From: a virus
Length of the DNA: 61,387 nucleotides
Reading direction: 5' to 3' (one strand)
Virus record (IMG/VR): IMGVR_UViG_3300027320_000012
Span: 1 to 61,387 of that record
Numbering within the stretch: position 1 is the first letter of the stretch; every line of letters starts with the position of its first letter. Below, piece by piece: positions 25,378-34,008 of the stretch. The notes under the pieces were generated by a model, which was not told the DNA's origin, made no database searches, and worked only from the letters and a program-made list of their open reading frames with translations. The translations under genes were made by a program, and so were the position numbers.

Positions 25378-26400
25378 TCAGACCGTCAGCAGGCCGACTT
25401 CCAGACCATCAAAGTCCGCCTGAACCCATGGCGCGAGTGTCGCCGGGTTCTGCGTGAACACGTGTATGTAATCGTTCGGCGCTAGGTTGTTTGCGCCGAG
25501 GCTTGACCCTTGATAGTCAATGGCGTTTATACGTACGAATGGTTGGAAATCCGATACGACGCCACCCAAGTCAGTCTGTACGACTTGGTTCGCAACAAAA
25601 GCGTAAATGATCTTGTCGGACGTGTCGAATGTCGGGGTCGTCAGAATCCAACTCTCTCGCTGCCCTGCCGCTGTGGAATAGATAAGATCGTTTGAGTCGT
25701 AACCCGGCTCATCGAGGTTTGTGTAGTTATTTGCGAACTGATTATAGAATCCCGAAGCTGCTGGTACCATAGTCACAAGTTCCATACCAACAGTAGGCAC
25801 AGCGTCGGTAATGATGATATCTTGATAGTTACAGGTATCTTTGTAGGCTCGTGTCTGCAACGCTTGCACAAGAAGACGCCCAGGAAGAGGCCAACCCGTT
25901 GCGTCTGTTACGACTCGTGTTTCACGAAGCTGCTGGTTCAGATAAAAGTCAACTGTGAGTGTATCATTTGCGTCGGTAACGGTAGATACGCGCACGCGGA
26001 AATCGAACTCGACGAATTCCTGATTGGAGAAAGTATATTTAAATGAACCCGCCGAAACGTCTCCAGAAACCGCCGAAGTGGCCCATCTTGTTACGAATTC
26101 GAAATTGCTGGAAACGCTGCCGCCGTCGCGGACGCCTGTCAGGAACTCCCCCCCAATGCCGTAGATATTGATGAACGTAAGCGATGTCCCCCCGCTGTCT
26201 AAGTAATCGTCGCGTGCCATCAAAATGTGGAACCACATGTCGTTGGATTCTTCGCCAGACAGCAATTGACGAAACATAGTGTCGCCATAATTCAATTGCA
26301 CGGACCCACGATGTTTATTATCGGTACTGCCGAGCGTATTAAGGGTATTTGTGTATAGGGCGTGCTCGCCTTCGGCGGCGGCTACAAGTACAGCGGGCAT
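25378..26400 (-). CDS. tail-associated structural protein, lectin-like
   Basis: 340 residues between the two DUF2460 genes. Beta-rich throughout (VEFDFRVRVSTVTDANDTLTVDFYLN) with the strand order of a concanavalin-like sandwich in the first 200 residues. The C-terminal 130 residues resemble those of the two fibre paralogues at 59552 and 60512: a segment with VDTS/FDTS..IIYAFVANQVVQTD and an ending with WVQADFDGLEVGL. It likely decorates the tail tip. It has its own promoter 25 bp upstream. Confidence 0.5.
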   Translation of the reverse strand: MPAVLVAAAEGEHALYTNTLNTLGSTDNKHRGSVQLNYGDTMFRQLLSGEESNDMWFHILMARDDYLDSGGTSLTFINIYGIGGEFLTGVRDGGSVSSNFEFVTRWATSAVSGDVSAGSFKYTFSNQEFVEFDFRVRVSTVTDANDTLTVDFYLNQQLRETRVVTDATGWPLPGRLLVQALQTRAYKDTCNYQDIIITDAVPTVGMELVTMVPAASGFYNQFANNYTNLDEPGYDSNDLIYSTAAGQRESWILTTPTFDTSDKIIYAFVANQVVQTDLGGVVSDFQPFVRINAIDYQGSSLGANNLAPNDYIHVFTQNPATLAPWVQADFDGLEVGLLTV

Positions 26401-26424
26401 GGCTTTCCTCTTTCGGTTTGTGTC

Positions 26425-26453
26425 AAACTATCATTTGGCACATGTAGTGTCAA
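26425..26453 (-). promoter_or_regulatory. promoter between the two DUF2460 genes
   Basis: On the - strand: TTGACA (26448-26453), 17-bp spacer, TAGTTT (26425-26430). The spacer carries ATGTGCCAAA, as in the promoter at 6872. It precedes a GAAAGAGG ribosome binding site. Confidence 0.6.
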
Positions 26454-26454
26454 G

Positions 26455-27831
26455 TTATACAGGATAGTCGGCGGCAGGTACCGGGACATTTCCAATTCCG
26501 GGGTATCGGGTTCTTCCGTAGGTGATTCGAACAGAGTCGATACCGCCTTGGTATGACCCTTGATTCGCTCCGTAAGATGCGAAGCCGCCTATGGTTACCG
26601 GGGCGGCTGTATTGTTCAAGGTTCCGGGGCTCTGCGATGTGAGCACCGTCTCTCCTTGAATGCGCATAACGATCAGGCCGGAGCTAAGGCGAGATATCGC
26701 CACATGCTGCCACGTGTCGTCTTCAAACTCGACCCAAGGATAATTCAGGACGTCCGTCTCCGTGGTCCCGTCCAAAGACACCCCAAAGCGAAGACGTTTC
26801 TGCGCTGGCTCATATCGAAGAAGCCAAGAAAGGTCTGAGCCGCCTGTTACCCACTTACCTATGATCGGCTGGTACAACTCACCAGTGCTAGGGCGCGTCA
26901 GGTATAGCTCCACATCGAACGGTGCGTTGGGGTTTGAAAAATCAAAACGCGTTCCCGGTACACTCGTGTATCCGGTTGCGCCTGATACCAACGAACCAAG
27001 TCCAGAGGCTGATGTCGCTGTTGTCAGGGTGGCGGGCGCTGTTATCGTTACCGATTCATTGTAACGGGAATCGTCTTCGGTGGTGGCGAGATTAGCTGTG
27101 TCATTGAACTTCAACAGCAGGCGTGTGCTGGAATAGTACGGATCATCAGCGGTGTACAAAGTAAAGGTCGCTGCGTCTGGTGAGGGGACCGTGCCGTACG
27201 TAAATGTATCTCTGATTCCGATCAGCGGCAGCTTCGACAGGTTGTTGTTATTGTACCCGTCGATGACCACCTGCAAGCTGTCCACATCGAAGCGCACCGG
27301 TTCATCGAACTCAAGTGTCGCCGCTTTGATCGGGATGCCTTCGCCGGGTCCCTGTCCATTCTTGAATACGATCTCGCCACTATTGTAGTCGATGTTGAAG
27401 TCAACACCTTCTACCAGAGGAAAGCCGCCAATGGTCACACCTGATACCGAGCCCGGAACGATCTTGTACAGTCTCTTGTACGACTGCGTCGCCGGAACCC
27501 CGTACGTTCTAATCATCGGAAGGCGGGTAGATATCCCGTCTCCGACTGCGATGTTACCATTTAGAATCTGGTAGTTAGCCCAATTCTTATAACGGAAGCC
27601 GCGCAGTTTGCCCTGACGGGCATTGAAGAATTCGATGACTTCGAACATCTGCGCATCGGTTTTGATGCCGTACGCGACGTTAAATTCCATGATCGGAGAT
27701 TTCCAATCAACGTTACGCTTCTCATACCCACGATACGTCTCGAAGACCTGAGTCTTAAAGGTAGGACCGCCGGACGATCCATAGCTTACGTTCGTTGGGA
27801 AACGAACTTCATCAAATATTACTGCTGCCAT
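26455..27831 (-). CDS. DUF2460 tail protein fused to a LamG-like domain
   Basis: 458 residues. Residues 1-205 are DUF2460 (FPTNVSYGSSGGPTFKTQVF, FRYKNWANYQILNGNIAVGDG). Residues about 230-458 form a concanavalin A/LamG-like domain (LLLKFNDTANLATTEDDSRY, WVEFEDDTWQHVAISRLSSGLIVMRIQGE, GGIDSVRITYGRTRY). The core is a paralogue of the gene at 24464, so the GTA gp12-type gene has been duplicated and one copy has gained an adhesin. It is the first gene after the tape measure. Confidence 0.8.
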   Translation of the reverse strand: MAAVIFDEVRFPTNVSYGSSGGPTFKTQVFETYRGYEKRNVDWKSPIMEFNVAYGIKTDAQMFEVIEFFNARQGKLRGFRYKNWANYQILNGNIAVGDGISTRLPMIRTYGVPATQSYKRLYKIVPGSVSGVTIGGFPLVEGVDFNIDYNSGEIVFKNGQGPGEGIPIKAATLEFDEPVRFDVDSLQVVIDGYNNNNLSKLPLIGIRDTFTYGTVPSPDAATFTLYTADDPYYSSTRLLLKFNDTANLATTEDDSRYNESVTITAPATLTTATSASGLGSLVSGATGYTSVPGTRFDFSNPNAPFDVELYLTRPSTGELYQPIIGKWVTGGSDLSWLLRYEPAQKRLRFGVSLDGTTETDVLNYPWVEFEDDTWQHVAISRLSSGLIVMRIQGETVLTSQSPGTLNNTAAPVTIGGFASYGANQGSYQGGIDSVRITYGRTRYPGIGNVPVPAADYPV

Positions 27832-27862
27832 GGCGCTTGCGTATCACCTTTTGTCACACCCG

Positions 27863-30800
27863 TCAACGGTTTTTTGACAACGCGCGTTGTCCTGACGAGG
27901 CCGCGTCAGCGGCGATCTGCGATTGAGACTTGCGGAAGCTGTCCGCGTCCGGTGTCGTGATGTTGAAGGTCTGGTTAATGACTTGACCGCCTCCACCACT
28001 CGCGCCTCCACCTTCGATTGGAATCTTACGCCCGCCTGTGAGCGGCACAACGGCTTCGTTGTTGTGGAGAATTGCCGGAACACCGCCGGTAACGTTGGGA
28101 GAGCCCATCGCGTACTTAGGTGCTTGGCGGAACGCTGTCGCTGGTGCCATGACGGATGGAATAGCTGGACCACCGCCGCCGGTAACACCACCGCCAGAAC
28201 CAAACAGTGCGGGCAGGATCATGCCGAACAGTCCGCCGAGACCTCCGCCACCACCACCACCGCCAAATAGGCCGCTGAAAATTTGTGAGAAGAACCCTCC
28301 GCCGGTCTGCGAACCTTGCTCAATAGCGGTTTGAAAGAAGGGCGCTCCACCGGCGGAACCAGCAGACACAGCCGTGCCCATCGCGGTTGCTGCTGTGGTA
28401 CCGCCTGTGACGATGGACGTGTTCATCGCCGTCCCTGCGGAAGTACCCGCCGTTGTAACACTTGAATTGATCGCTGTTCCTGCCGACGCTCCACCAGAAG
28501 CGACACCCGCCGAAAGCTGGCCTGACGCTGTGCTCATTGCTTGCTGGATAGCTGCCGCAGCTTGTTGTCCACCGTTGATCATCGCTTGGCTGATAGCCTG
28601 ACCAGCCGCCTTACCGTCAAAACCCGCAGCGAGTGGGTCGCCTTCGGGCTGACCAATAGAGCTATTGCCGAACATTCCAGACAGTATGCCGCCGAGGCCG
28701 AAACCACCTTCGCCTTGACCGGATATGTTCCCACCGAGCATCGCCGTCAATTCCTTGACCGCCATGTCAGAGATAATGTCTGCCGCCGTGGACAGGATAG
28801 AAGCGCCAAGCTCTTCGAAGCTGAACTTTCCTGTCTGGATGAACTTAGATATTTGATCGCCAAGGGACTCAAACACCTGTGTTTCAATCGCCTGCCCGGC
28901 TTCGCGCCACGAGGCGACGTTATTCATCCAGTCATTGACCGGGTCGTTAGCCATTTCCGTTAGGGCTTTGTTTAGACGCTCTGCTGCTTCGATCTGCGCA
29001 ATAAACGCCATCGTTTGTTCATCGGTCATCACGACGCCGTTGGCGAAGGCTTCGCCAAGCATGTCCGCAGCTTCTTTTGATTTGGTCAGGCCGCTTGCCA
29101 AAATCTTGTTGGCCTGATTTTCGGCTTGGATGCTGAGCAGGTATTCGTCGCGGGCTTCCATCAACTCTTGGAGTGCTGTAAGCTCTTCTTTGGAGCGACT
29201 ACCGCCGCCACCGCCCTTTCTTCCGCTGCCTCTGTTAGACTCCGCCGCACGTGTGGCCGCTTCTCCCGCTGCAATGATGCGCGCGCGGTTCGCTTCCGCC
29301 GTTGCAAGTTCCCCGGTTAGGTCGGAGACGATGCCAACAGGTACATCGCCAAACGAGGACTTTGCCGTATCAATAGTGGTTCGCAGATTTGAAATCTGTG
29401 CGTCAACGTCAGCAACGGCACGTGAGGTACGTCCGAAGTTAAGGTCTTGAGCAATCGCTTTATCGACCCCTTCCATACCTTCGATCTTGACGCGAAGCTC
29501 CGCGTCTGCCACAAAATCATTAGCGGTTGTTGCAATCGCTGCGTTGATTCCTTGTGCGTCGGCAAGAGCCTTGGCGTATCCGTTGATCTGTGTTGCGGCT
29601 GCGGCTGCTGCGTTGCCTGCCGCACCGAAGCCTCCGGCGGCACCGTTAGCTGCGGCGCGGGCGGCGTCTGCGGCTGCTTCCGCTTCTTCTAGTGCATCAG
29701 ATAGTACGATAGAATCGTCCGCCGCTTGAATGGCACGATCTGCCATTTCACTCAAGCCGCCTGTCATTCCTTGGACCGGTGCAACCGCAGCCTCTATACG
29801 CGGCTTCAATTCCGCCATGCGTGTAGAAAACTGTGCAGCCGTTATCTCACCTGTCTGGAACTGCCCTACCAGTGTGCCAAAATCATCAAGCAACCCGTCC
29901 GTTACCGTAGGGATAGTAGACAAGGCGCGCTCAAGTTCGGCAATGGAATCTGTAAGATTACTTGCTGATGTGCTTTCCAGAAGCTCACGTATCTTCGGGT
30001 TGATCTCTACGGAACCTATGTCCGCGTATCCTTCGCGCAGCGCGCGCACTGTGTTTAGGGATACTTCCAGAGCCGCGTTAGTCTCGATTATTGCCTCGAC
30101 CTGTCCGCCACTGGTGCTATCAAGCTCTTTCTGTGTTGCCGCAATTTGTCGGATAATTTGTGCGGCGGGGAGCAATGCGTCTTCGAGTCGGCGCGCTTCC
30201 GCTTCTGGGATAGATGCGCGAACTTCGAGCATCTTCTCTTTCATTTCATCCGTGACTTCAACCAGACGCTTCATCGACGTCTCAGGATTCATCAACTCAG
30301 TATTCAGATCGCGAATGGCTTGAATGTCTCGGCGTACAGAATCTGCCAAACCAGAATCGCTGGTTATCGCGGAGAAAGCCCCACGGGTCGTTATTTGAGC
30401 GTTCTCGTCTTCTCGAAGTGAGGCCAGAAGAGCTTGCGCATTCTTCATTTCTTCGACTTGATTCAGAATCGCTTCCGCAGGAGACTGCTCAGTAGCATCG
30501 CGCACGCGGTCGAAGAAACGGAAGGTCGAGCTTTCCATGTCTCGAATAGCGCCGGTATAGTCTGCTGCGGCGTCTTCGACGCTTCCGGCAAAGGCGTTGA
30601 ACAGCATCGGCGCAAAGGCCAGCGCAGAGACCGCAATACCGAGGGGTCCACCGAGGAACCCGAGCGCGCGTCCCGCAAGACCTAGCGTGGCTCCAAGACG
30701 CCCACCAGCGACCGTAGCGCCGGTCATCGCCGCCTGCATCGTTGTTACTTGCTTCGCCGTAAGGCCTGCTGCCGCTCCTGCCTGCACCATTTGTGCAGAC

Positions 30801-32974
30801 GCCACTTGTGCGCCTGCGCCAAGACCTCTGAACGCGGACACTGCGATCAACATTTGTTGACCGCCCGTAGCGATGGCTCCCGCCATGCGCGCAAACTGCG
30901 CAATAACAATACCGCCGATGACATTCTTAGCCACCGTGCCGACCATTTCTATGTTCTGAATTAGCCATTGAATAGCGTCGCCGCCGATGCGGGCCGCGTC
31001 TGCCAGTCCTTTACCAATAGCCTTTGCAGCTTCTTTCGATTCGTTGGAATTAAGGAGACCAGCAAGGTCTCTAAATTGAATCGACAACTCGTCTAGGAAA
31101 CCCGAGTTAGCCATGATTTCGAGAAGCAACGTGAACGAGTTTTGAAGACGGCCCAAGTTAGCACCGGCACGGTTGAACGTGCGGTCGAGTTGGGAGCCAA
31201 ACGTCTTGTCAAGTTCAGCGGCAAACTTAGGCAGAACTTCCGAAGAAATAAGCTCACCAGCCTTCAACATCTTCTGCAACTCGGCTACAGATACGCCAAC
31301 AGACTTAGCCATCAAAGATACCGCGCCCGGAAGTCTTTCACCCAACTGTCTACGCAATTCTTCGGCACTGATAACGCCTTTTGACATCATCTGCTCAAGT
31401 GCAAGGAAGGCTAGTTTCTGGTCTTCGGTTCCGCGTCCGAGAACCGCCATAGCGGTAGACACGGACTCAAAGATCATTCTGGTCTGTTCGCCAGAAACTC
31501 CGGCGATGTCTGACGACACCGCAAACTTAGAAAACGCTTCGCGAGACGCGCTCAAGTTGGTACCCAACTTTGCCGCGATGCTGTTAATGAAGTCGAGGTC
31601 TCCCGCCGCCGCTTGTGCGCTGCCGGATGCCACTTCCATGGTGATGTTAAATTGTTGTAGAGCGTCACCGGCTTCGAATACCGACTTAGTGAACGTGCCG
31701 ATTGTGATCGAACCGAGTGCGGTGCGGAACAATGATGCCGCTTGGAACCCGCCACTAAACGCATTCTCAAGCCCGCGCATGCCTCCTGTCGCGGATCGGA
31801 ATGAGTTGTTTGCAGCGTTCGCTGCTGATGCTGCCGAACGCATATCACGTTCTAGGCGGCGTATCGCAGACGAGGCGTCCGCCTGCGCGCGCGCCATGTT
31901 TCTGGAAGAGTTGGCTGCTCGTGTCTGGGAGCCTTCGACAGCCGCTAGGTTCACCTTCAACTTGGAGGTGGTGTCCGCAAATTGCGACATTGCTGTGCGC
32001 ATTTGATTCGTGGTACCAATACCACCAGCCATGTTTGAACGCAGGCGGATTAGAGCCTGATTCAGCGTTGCGATTCCTGTGGTGTCACCAACCGCTCTCA
32101 GGCGATTTGTTAGCGCGGCAACCGCTTGTTCTGCTGTGCGCATATTCCCCGCAGCCATGAGGGCAGCACGTCCACGCTCCGTGGATGCTGCGGAAGCCTC
32201 GCGGGCCGCGCGTGCGCTGTCTCGTTGCTTGGCGCTGAGTGTTGTAAGGGAGGTTTGAGCACCAGTTATAGCGCTTCGCATTGTGTTCTGCGCGCGCGCA
32301 AAATCGGATGCCGATTGCGCCCCCGAACTTGCTTGGCGTTGAAAGTCGCGGAACGCGCGGCCTAGCTCGTTGATGTTCTGGAACCCGCCGATCTTCATGA
32401 ACTGCGTGGTCAGTCTTTCAACGGACAAGCGCGTCGTTTCTACCGCGCGCTGTATTCTTTCCTGATCTGCGACTGCTGAGCTTGCCCCGCCACCACCACG
32501 TGGTGCCACAGCCGCCGGGGAGCCGCCAGCCCCCGCACGAGAGGCCGCAGCGGCTGCTGCGCCTGACAGGGAGGCCTGACGACCTAGAGCGGTGTTGAGG
32601 CGCGTTACAGAGGCTGTGAGAGCGTCCGACTGTCCGCGTGCCGTGGCATAGGAAGAGGACAGCGACTGCATCTGGGATGCAAGATTGCTGGCACTGCGGC
32701 TTGTGTTAGCCGTGGATCGGATGGCTTGAGAAGCTAGTCGTGAGTACGACTCAAGGTTGCGGAGCGCTGTGCGGTCCACAATGTTCAGCTTTACGCGGGA
32801 CCCGCGAGAAGCGTCTGCTAGATTTTTCTTGAGACGGGTGAAGGCCCCGCTGCTGTCTCGGTCGAGATCGCGGACAGCCTTCTTTATAGAATTGATAGCG
32901 GCCACGAACTCACGTGCGCCAGCGCGAGCCGCCGCAGCGTTGATCTTCAATCTGAGTTCGTGGGTTTCTGCCAT
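27863..32974 (-). CDS. tail tape measure protein
   Basis: 1,703 residues, the longest gene. Residues about 410-600 form the tape-measure N-terminal domain (FTKSVFEAGDALQQFNITME to LRRQLGERLPGAVSLMAKSVG). Long Ala/Ser-rich helices precede and follow it, and a hydrophobic stretch (near 660-770) may enter the host membrane. The C-terminus has a lambda-H-like segment (SLGDQISKFIQTGKFSFEELGASILSTA) and polyglycine linkers. It sets tail length. By the usual 0.15 nm per residue rule the tail would be near 250 nm. Confidence 0.9.
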   Translation of the reverse strand: MAETHELRLKINAAAARAGAREFVAAINSIKKAVRDLDRDSSGAFTRLKKNLADASRGSRVKLNIVDRTALRNLESYSRLASQAIRSTANTSRSASNLASQMQSLSSSYATARGQSDALTASVTRLNTALGRQASLSGAAAAAASRAGAGGSPAAVAPRGGGGASSAVADQERIQRAVETTRLSVERLTTQFMKIGGFQNINELGRAFRDFQRQASSGAQSASDFARAQNTMRSAITGAQTSLTTLSAKQRDSARAAREASAASTERGRAALMAAGNMRTAEQAVAALTNRLRAVGDTTGIATLNQALIRLRSNMAGGIGTTNQMRTAMSQFADTTSKLKVNLAAVEGSQTRAANSSRNMARAQADASSAIRRLERDMRSAASAANAANNSFRSATGGMRGLENAFSGGFQAASLFRTALGSITIGTFTKSVFEAGDALQQFNITMEVASGSAQAAAGDLDFINSIAAKLGTNLSASREAFSKFAVSSDIAGVSGEQTRMIFESVSTAMAVLGRGTEDQKLAFLALEQMMSKGVISAEELRRQLGERLPGAVSLMAKSVGVSVAELQKMLKAGELISSEVLPKFAAELDKTFGSQLDRTFNRAGANLGRLQNSFTLLLEIMANSGFLDELSIQFRDLAGLLNSNESKEAAKAIGKGLADAARIGGDAIQWLIQNIEMVGTVAKNVIGGIVIAQFARMAGAIATGGQQMLIAVSAFRGLGAGAQVASAQMVQAGAAAGLTAKQVTTMQAAMTGATVAGGRLGATLGLAGRALGFLGGPLGIAVSALAFAPMLFNAFAGSVEDAAADYTGAIRDMESSTFRFFDRVRDATEQSPAEAILNQVEEMKNAQALLASLREDENAQITTRGAFSAITSDSGLADSVRRDIQAIRDLNTELMNPETSMKRLVEVTDEMKEKMLEVRASIPEAEARRLEDALLPAAQIIRQIAATQKELDSTSGGQVEAIIETNAALEVSLNTVRALREGYADIGSVEINPKIRELLESTSASNLTDSIAELERALSTIPTVTDGLLDDFGTLVGQFQTGEITAAQFSTRMAELKPRIEAAVAPVQGMTGGLSEMADRAIQAADDSIVLSDALEEAEAAADAARAAANGAAGGFGAAGNAAAAAATQINGYAKALADAQGINAAIATTANDFVADAELRVKIEGMEGVDKAIAQDLNFGRTSRAVADVDAQISNLRTTIDTAKSSFGDVPVGIVSDLTGELATAEANRARIIAAGEAATRAAESNRGSGRKGGGGGSRSKEELTALQELMEARDEYLLSIQAENQANKILASGLTKSKEAADMLGEAFANGVVMTDEQTMAFIAQIEAAERLNKALTEMANDPVNDWMNNVASWREAGQAIETQVFESLGDQISKFIQTGKFSFEELGASILSTAADIISDMAVKELTAMLGGNISGQGEGGFGLGGILSGMFGNSSIGQPEGDPLAAGFDGKAAGQAISQAMINGGQQAAAAIQQAMSTASGQLSAGVASGGASAGTAINSSVTTAGTSAGTAMNTSIVTGGTTAATAMGTAVSAGSAGGAPFFQTAIEQGSQTGGGFFSQIFSGLFGGGGGGGGLGGLFGMILPALFGSGGGVTGGGGPAIPSVMAPATAFRQAPKYAMGSPNVTGGVPAILHNNEAVVPLTGGRKIPIEGGGASGGGGQVINQTFNITTPDADSFRKSQSQIAADAASSGQRALSKNR
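27900..27913. repeat. CGCTGACGCG hairpin repeat, copy 4
   Basis: GCCGC-GTCA-GCGGC near the 3' end of the tape-measure gene. It lies in a 21-bp stretch (27893-27913) identical to 53048-53068. Confidence 0.55.
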
Positions 32975-32976
32975 GT

Positions 32977-33869
32977 CTATCTACGCGGTGGCGGGCGGCG
33001 ATTAAGTCCGCCACGCTGTGATGTCGTTTCCGACTTCTTACGCTGCTTCTCGATCTCTTTGGCCTGCTTGTCGTAAAAATCTTTTAGATATTCACGATCA
33101 AGAAGCGGAACGAATTGTAGCATCTGTTCAAGGTATTCACGCTCGCGACGATTCGTCAGCGTCGCGTACGCGTTCATTGCCTCTACGGTGATCGGGACGG
33201 GGCCGCTTGCGCCGACTCCGCGACGTTCTGACAGAAAACAGAATGCGGACCAAACCCATATGACATCAGGAAAAAGGGTTGGGGCCGGTTCCTGCGGCTT
33301 CTCTGGTTCCTTGGAAAGCTTGTTACTTCCTTCGGCACGGAGCTTGGCGAGCCATGCTTCCTTACCGGCTTTCTTTGGGTCGCTATTTTCCAGAGACCAA
33401 CGCAGGAACTCTGTTAGTTTTTTGCTGCGTCCTTGTCAGCCTTTTCGCGAAAAGTCTCGCGCTCGTTGGCTGCTTGATAGACGAACTCACGGAAATCTTT
33501 GATCCCCATAAGCTGGTACGATGTTTCCTTTGAGTAAGGAATGTCGTCGCCGGTCTCAGCGTCGCGAAGGCCTTCCCAATCAATCAGCACGGCTTCCGCC
33601 AACTGACGACGAAGAATTTCGTTCGACTGATCGCTGGTCAGGTCTCCGGGCTTGCGGAGCTTGCCTTCACCGTACGTCTCGCGCACGATCTTTTCGAAAG
33701 CCTTCAACACAGCATCGGAGCGCAGGCGGCGAATTTTGATTTTCAATCCATAGAAATCATTTACGTCTAGCCACGTGCCGTCTTCTTCAAGACGCTCGTC
33801 GGTAGCAAAAATGGCATGGAGGTTGGTTTTTAGTACAGCGGGCTTCGCTGTCTTAGTGTCATCAGACAT
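32977..33869 (-). CDS. tail assembly chaperone GT fusion made by -1 ribosomal frameshift
   Basis: The product starts with the G chaperone frame (33869 to 33417) and shifts -1 at the slippery heptamer A-AAA-AAC (33423-33417), one codon before the G stop. The -1 frame is open from CTA at 33417 to the stop at 32977, adding 146 residues for a product of about 297. The added part reads LTEFLRWSLENS..., LFPDVIWVWSAFCFLSERRGVGASGPVPITVEAMNAYA, as in lambda-type T domains, and ends basic. GT recruits the tube protein to the tape measure, and the shift sets the G:GT ratio. Confidence 0.85.
33414..33869 (-). CDS. tail assembly chaperone G
   Basis: 151 residues, the unshifted product. The sequence (FYGLKIKIRRLRSDAVLKAFEKIVRETYG) resembles tail chaperones of alphaproteobacterial siphoviruses. 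It lies between the tube protein and tape-measure genes, the invariant place for G/GT. The stop follows the A-AAA-AAC slippery site immediately. Confidence 0.85.
   Translation of the reverse strand: MSDDTKTAKPAVLKTNLHAIFATDERLEEDGTWLDVNDFYGLKIKIRRLRSDAVLKAFEKIVRETYGEGKLRKPGDLTSDQSNEILRRQLAEAVLIDWEGLRDAETGDDIPYSKETSYQLMGIKDFREFVYQAANERETFREKADKDAAKN
33417..33423 (-). promoter_or_regulatory. -1 frameshift slippery site
   Basis: A-AAA-AAC in the correct phase for the G reading frame (gcA AAA AAC), directly followed by TAA. This is one of the classic -1 slippery heptamers. Confidence 0.85.
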
Positions 33870-33893
33870 ATTGTCCTCGTCGGGTTAAGGGTG

Positions 33894-33927
33894 CGGGCGG
33901 ATCGGCCCCGACAACCGATCACGCCCG
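33894..33927 (-). promoter_or_regulatory. strong leader hairpin before the chaperone genes
   Basis: CGGGCG and GATCGG pair with CCGATC and CGCCCG around a 9-nt loop with one bulged base: a 12-bp stem 25 nt before the G start. It may stabilise or attenuate the message after the tube gene. Confidence 0.5.
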
Positions 33928-33975
33928 CGCGCCATGGCGATCTCGGAAATCCAAGATGTCGGGGGGGTAGTTAAA

Positions 33976-33996
33976 TGGGGCGACAATGTCGCCCCA
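33976..33996 (-). terminator. terminator-like hairpin after the tail tube gene
   Basis: TGGGGCGAC-ATT-GTCGCCCCA on the - strand, 9-bp perfect stem, 13 bp past the tube gene stop and followed by TTTAACT. Probably a partial terminator giving more tube protein than tape measure. Confidence 0.65.
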
Positions 33997-34008
33997 TAAA
34001 AAGTCACA

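Noticed and set aside
31173-32006. Antisense frame inside the tape-measure gene
   Set aside because: Overlaps a clear tape-measure domain on the other strand; no independent support.
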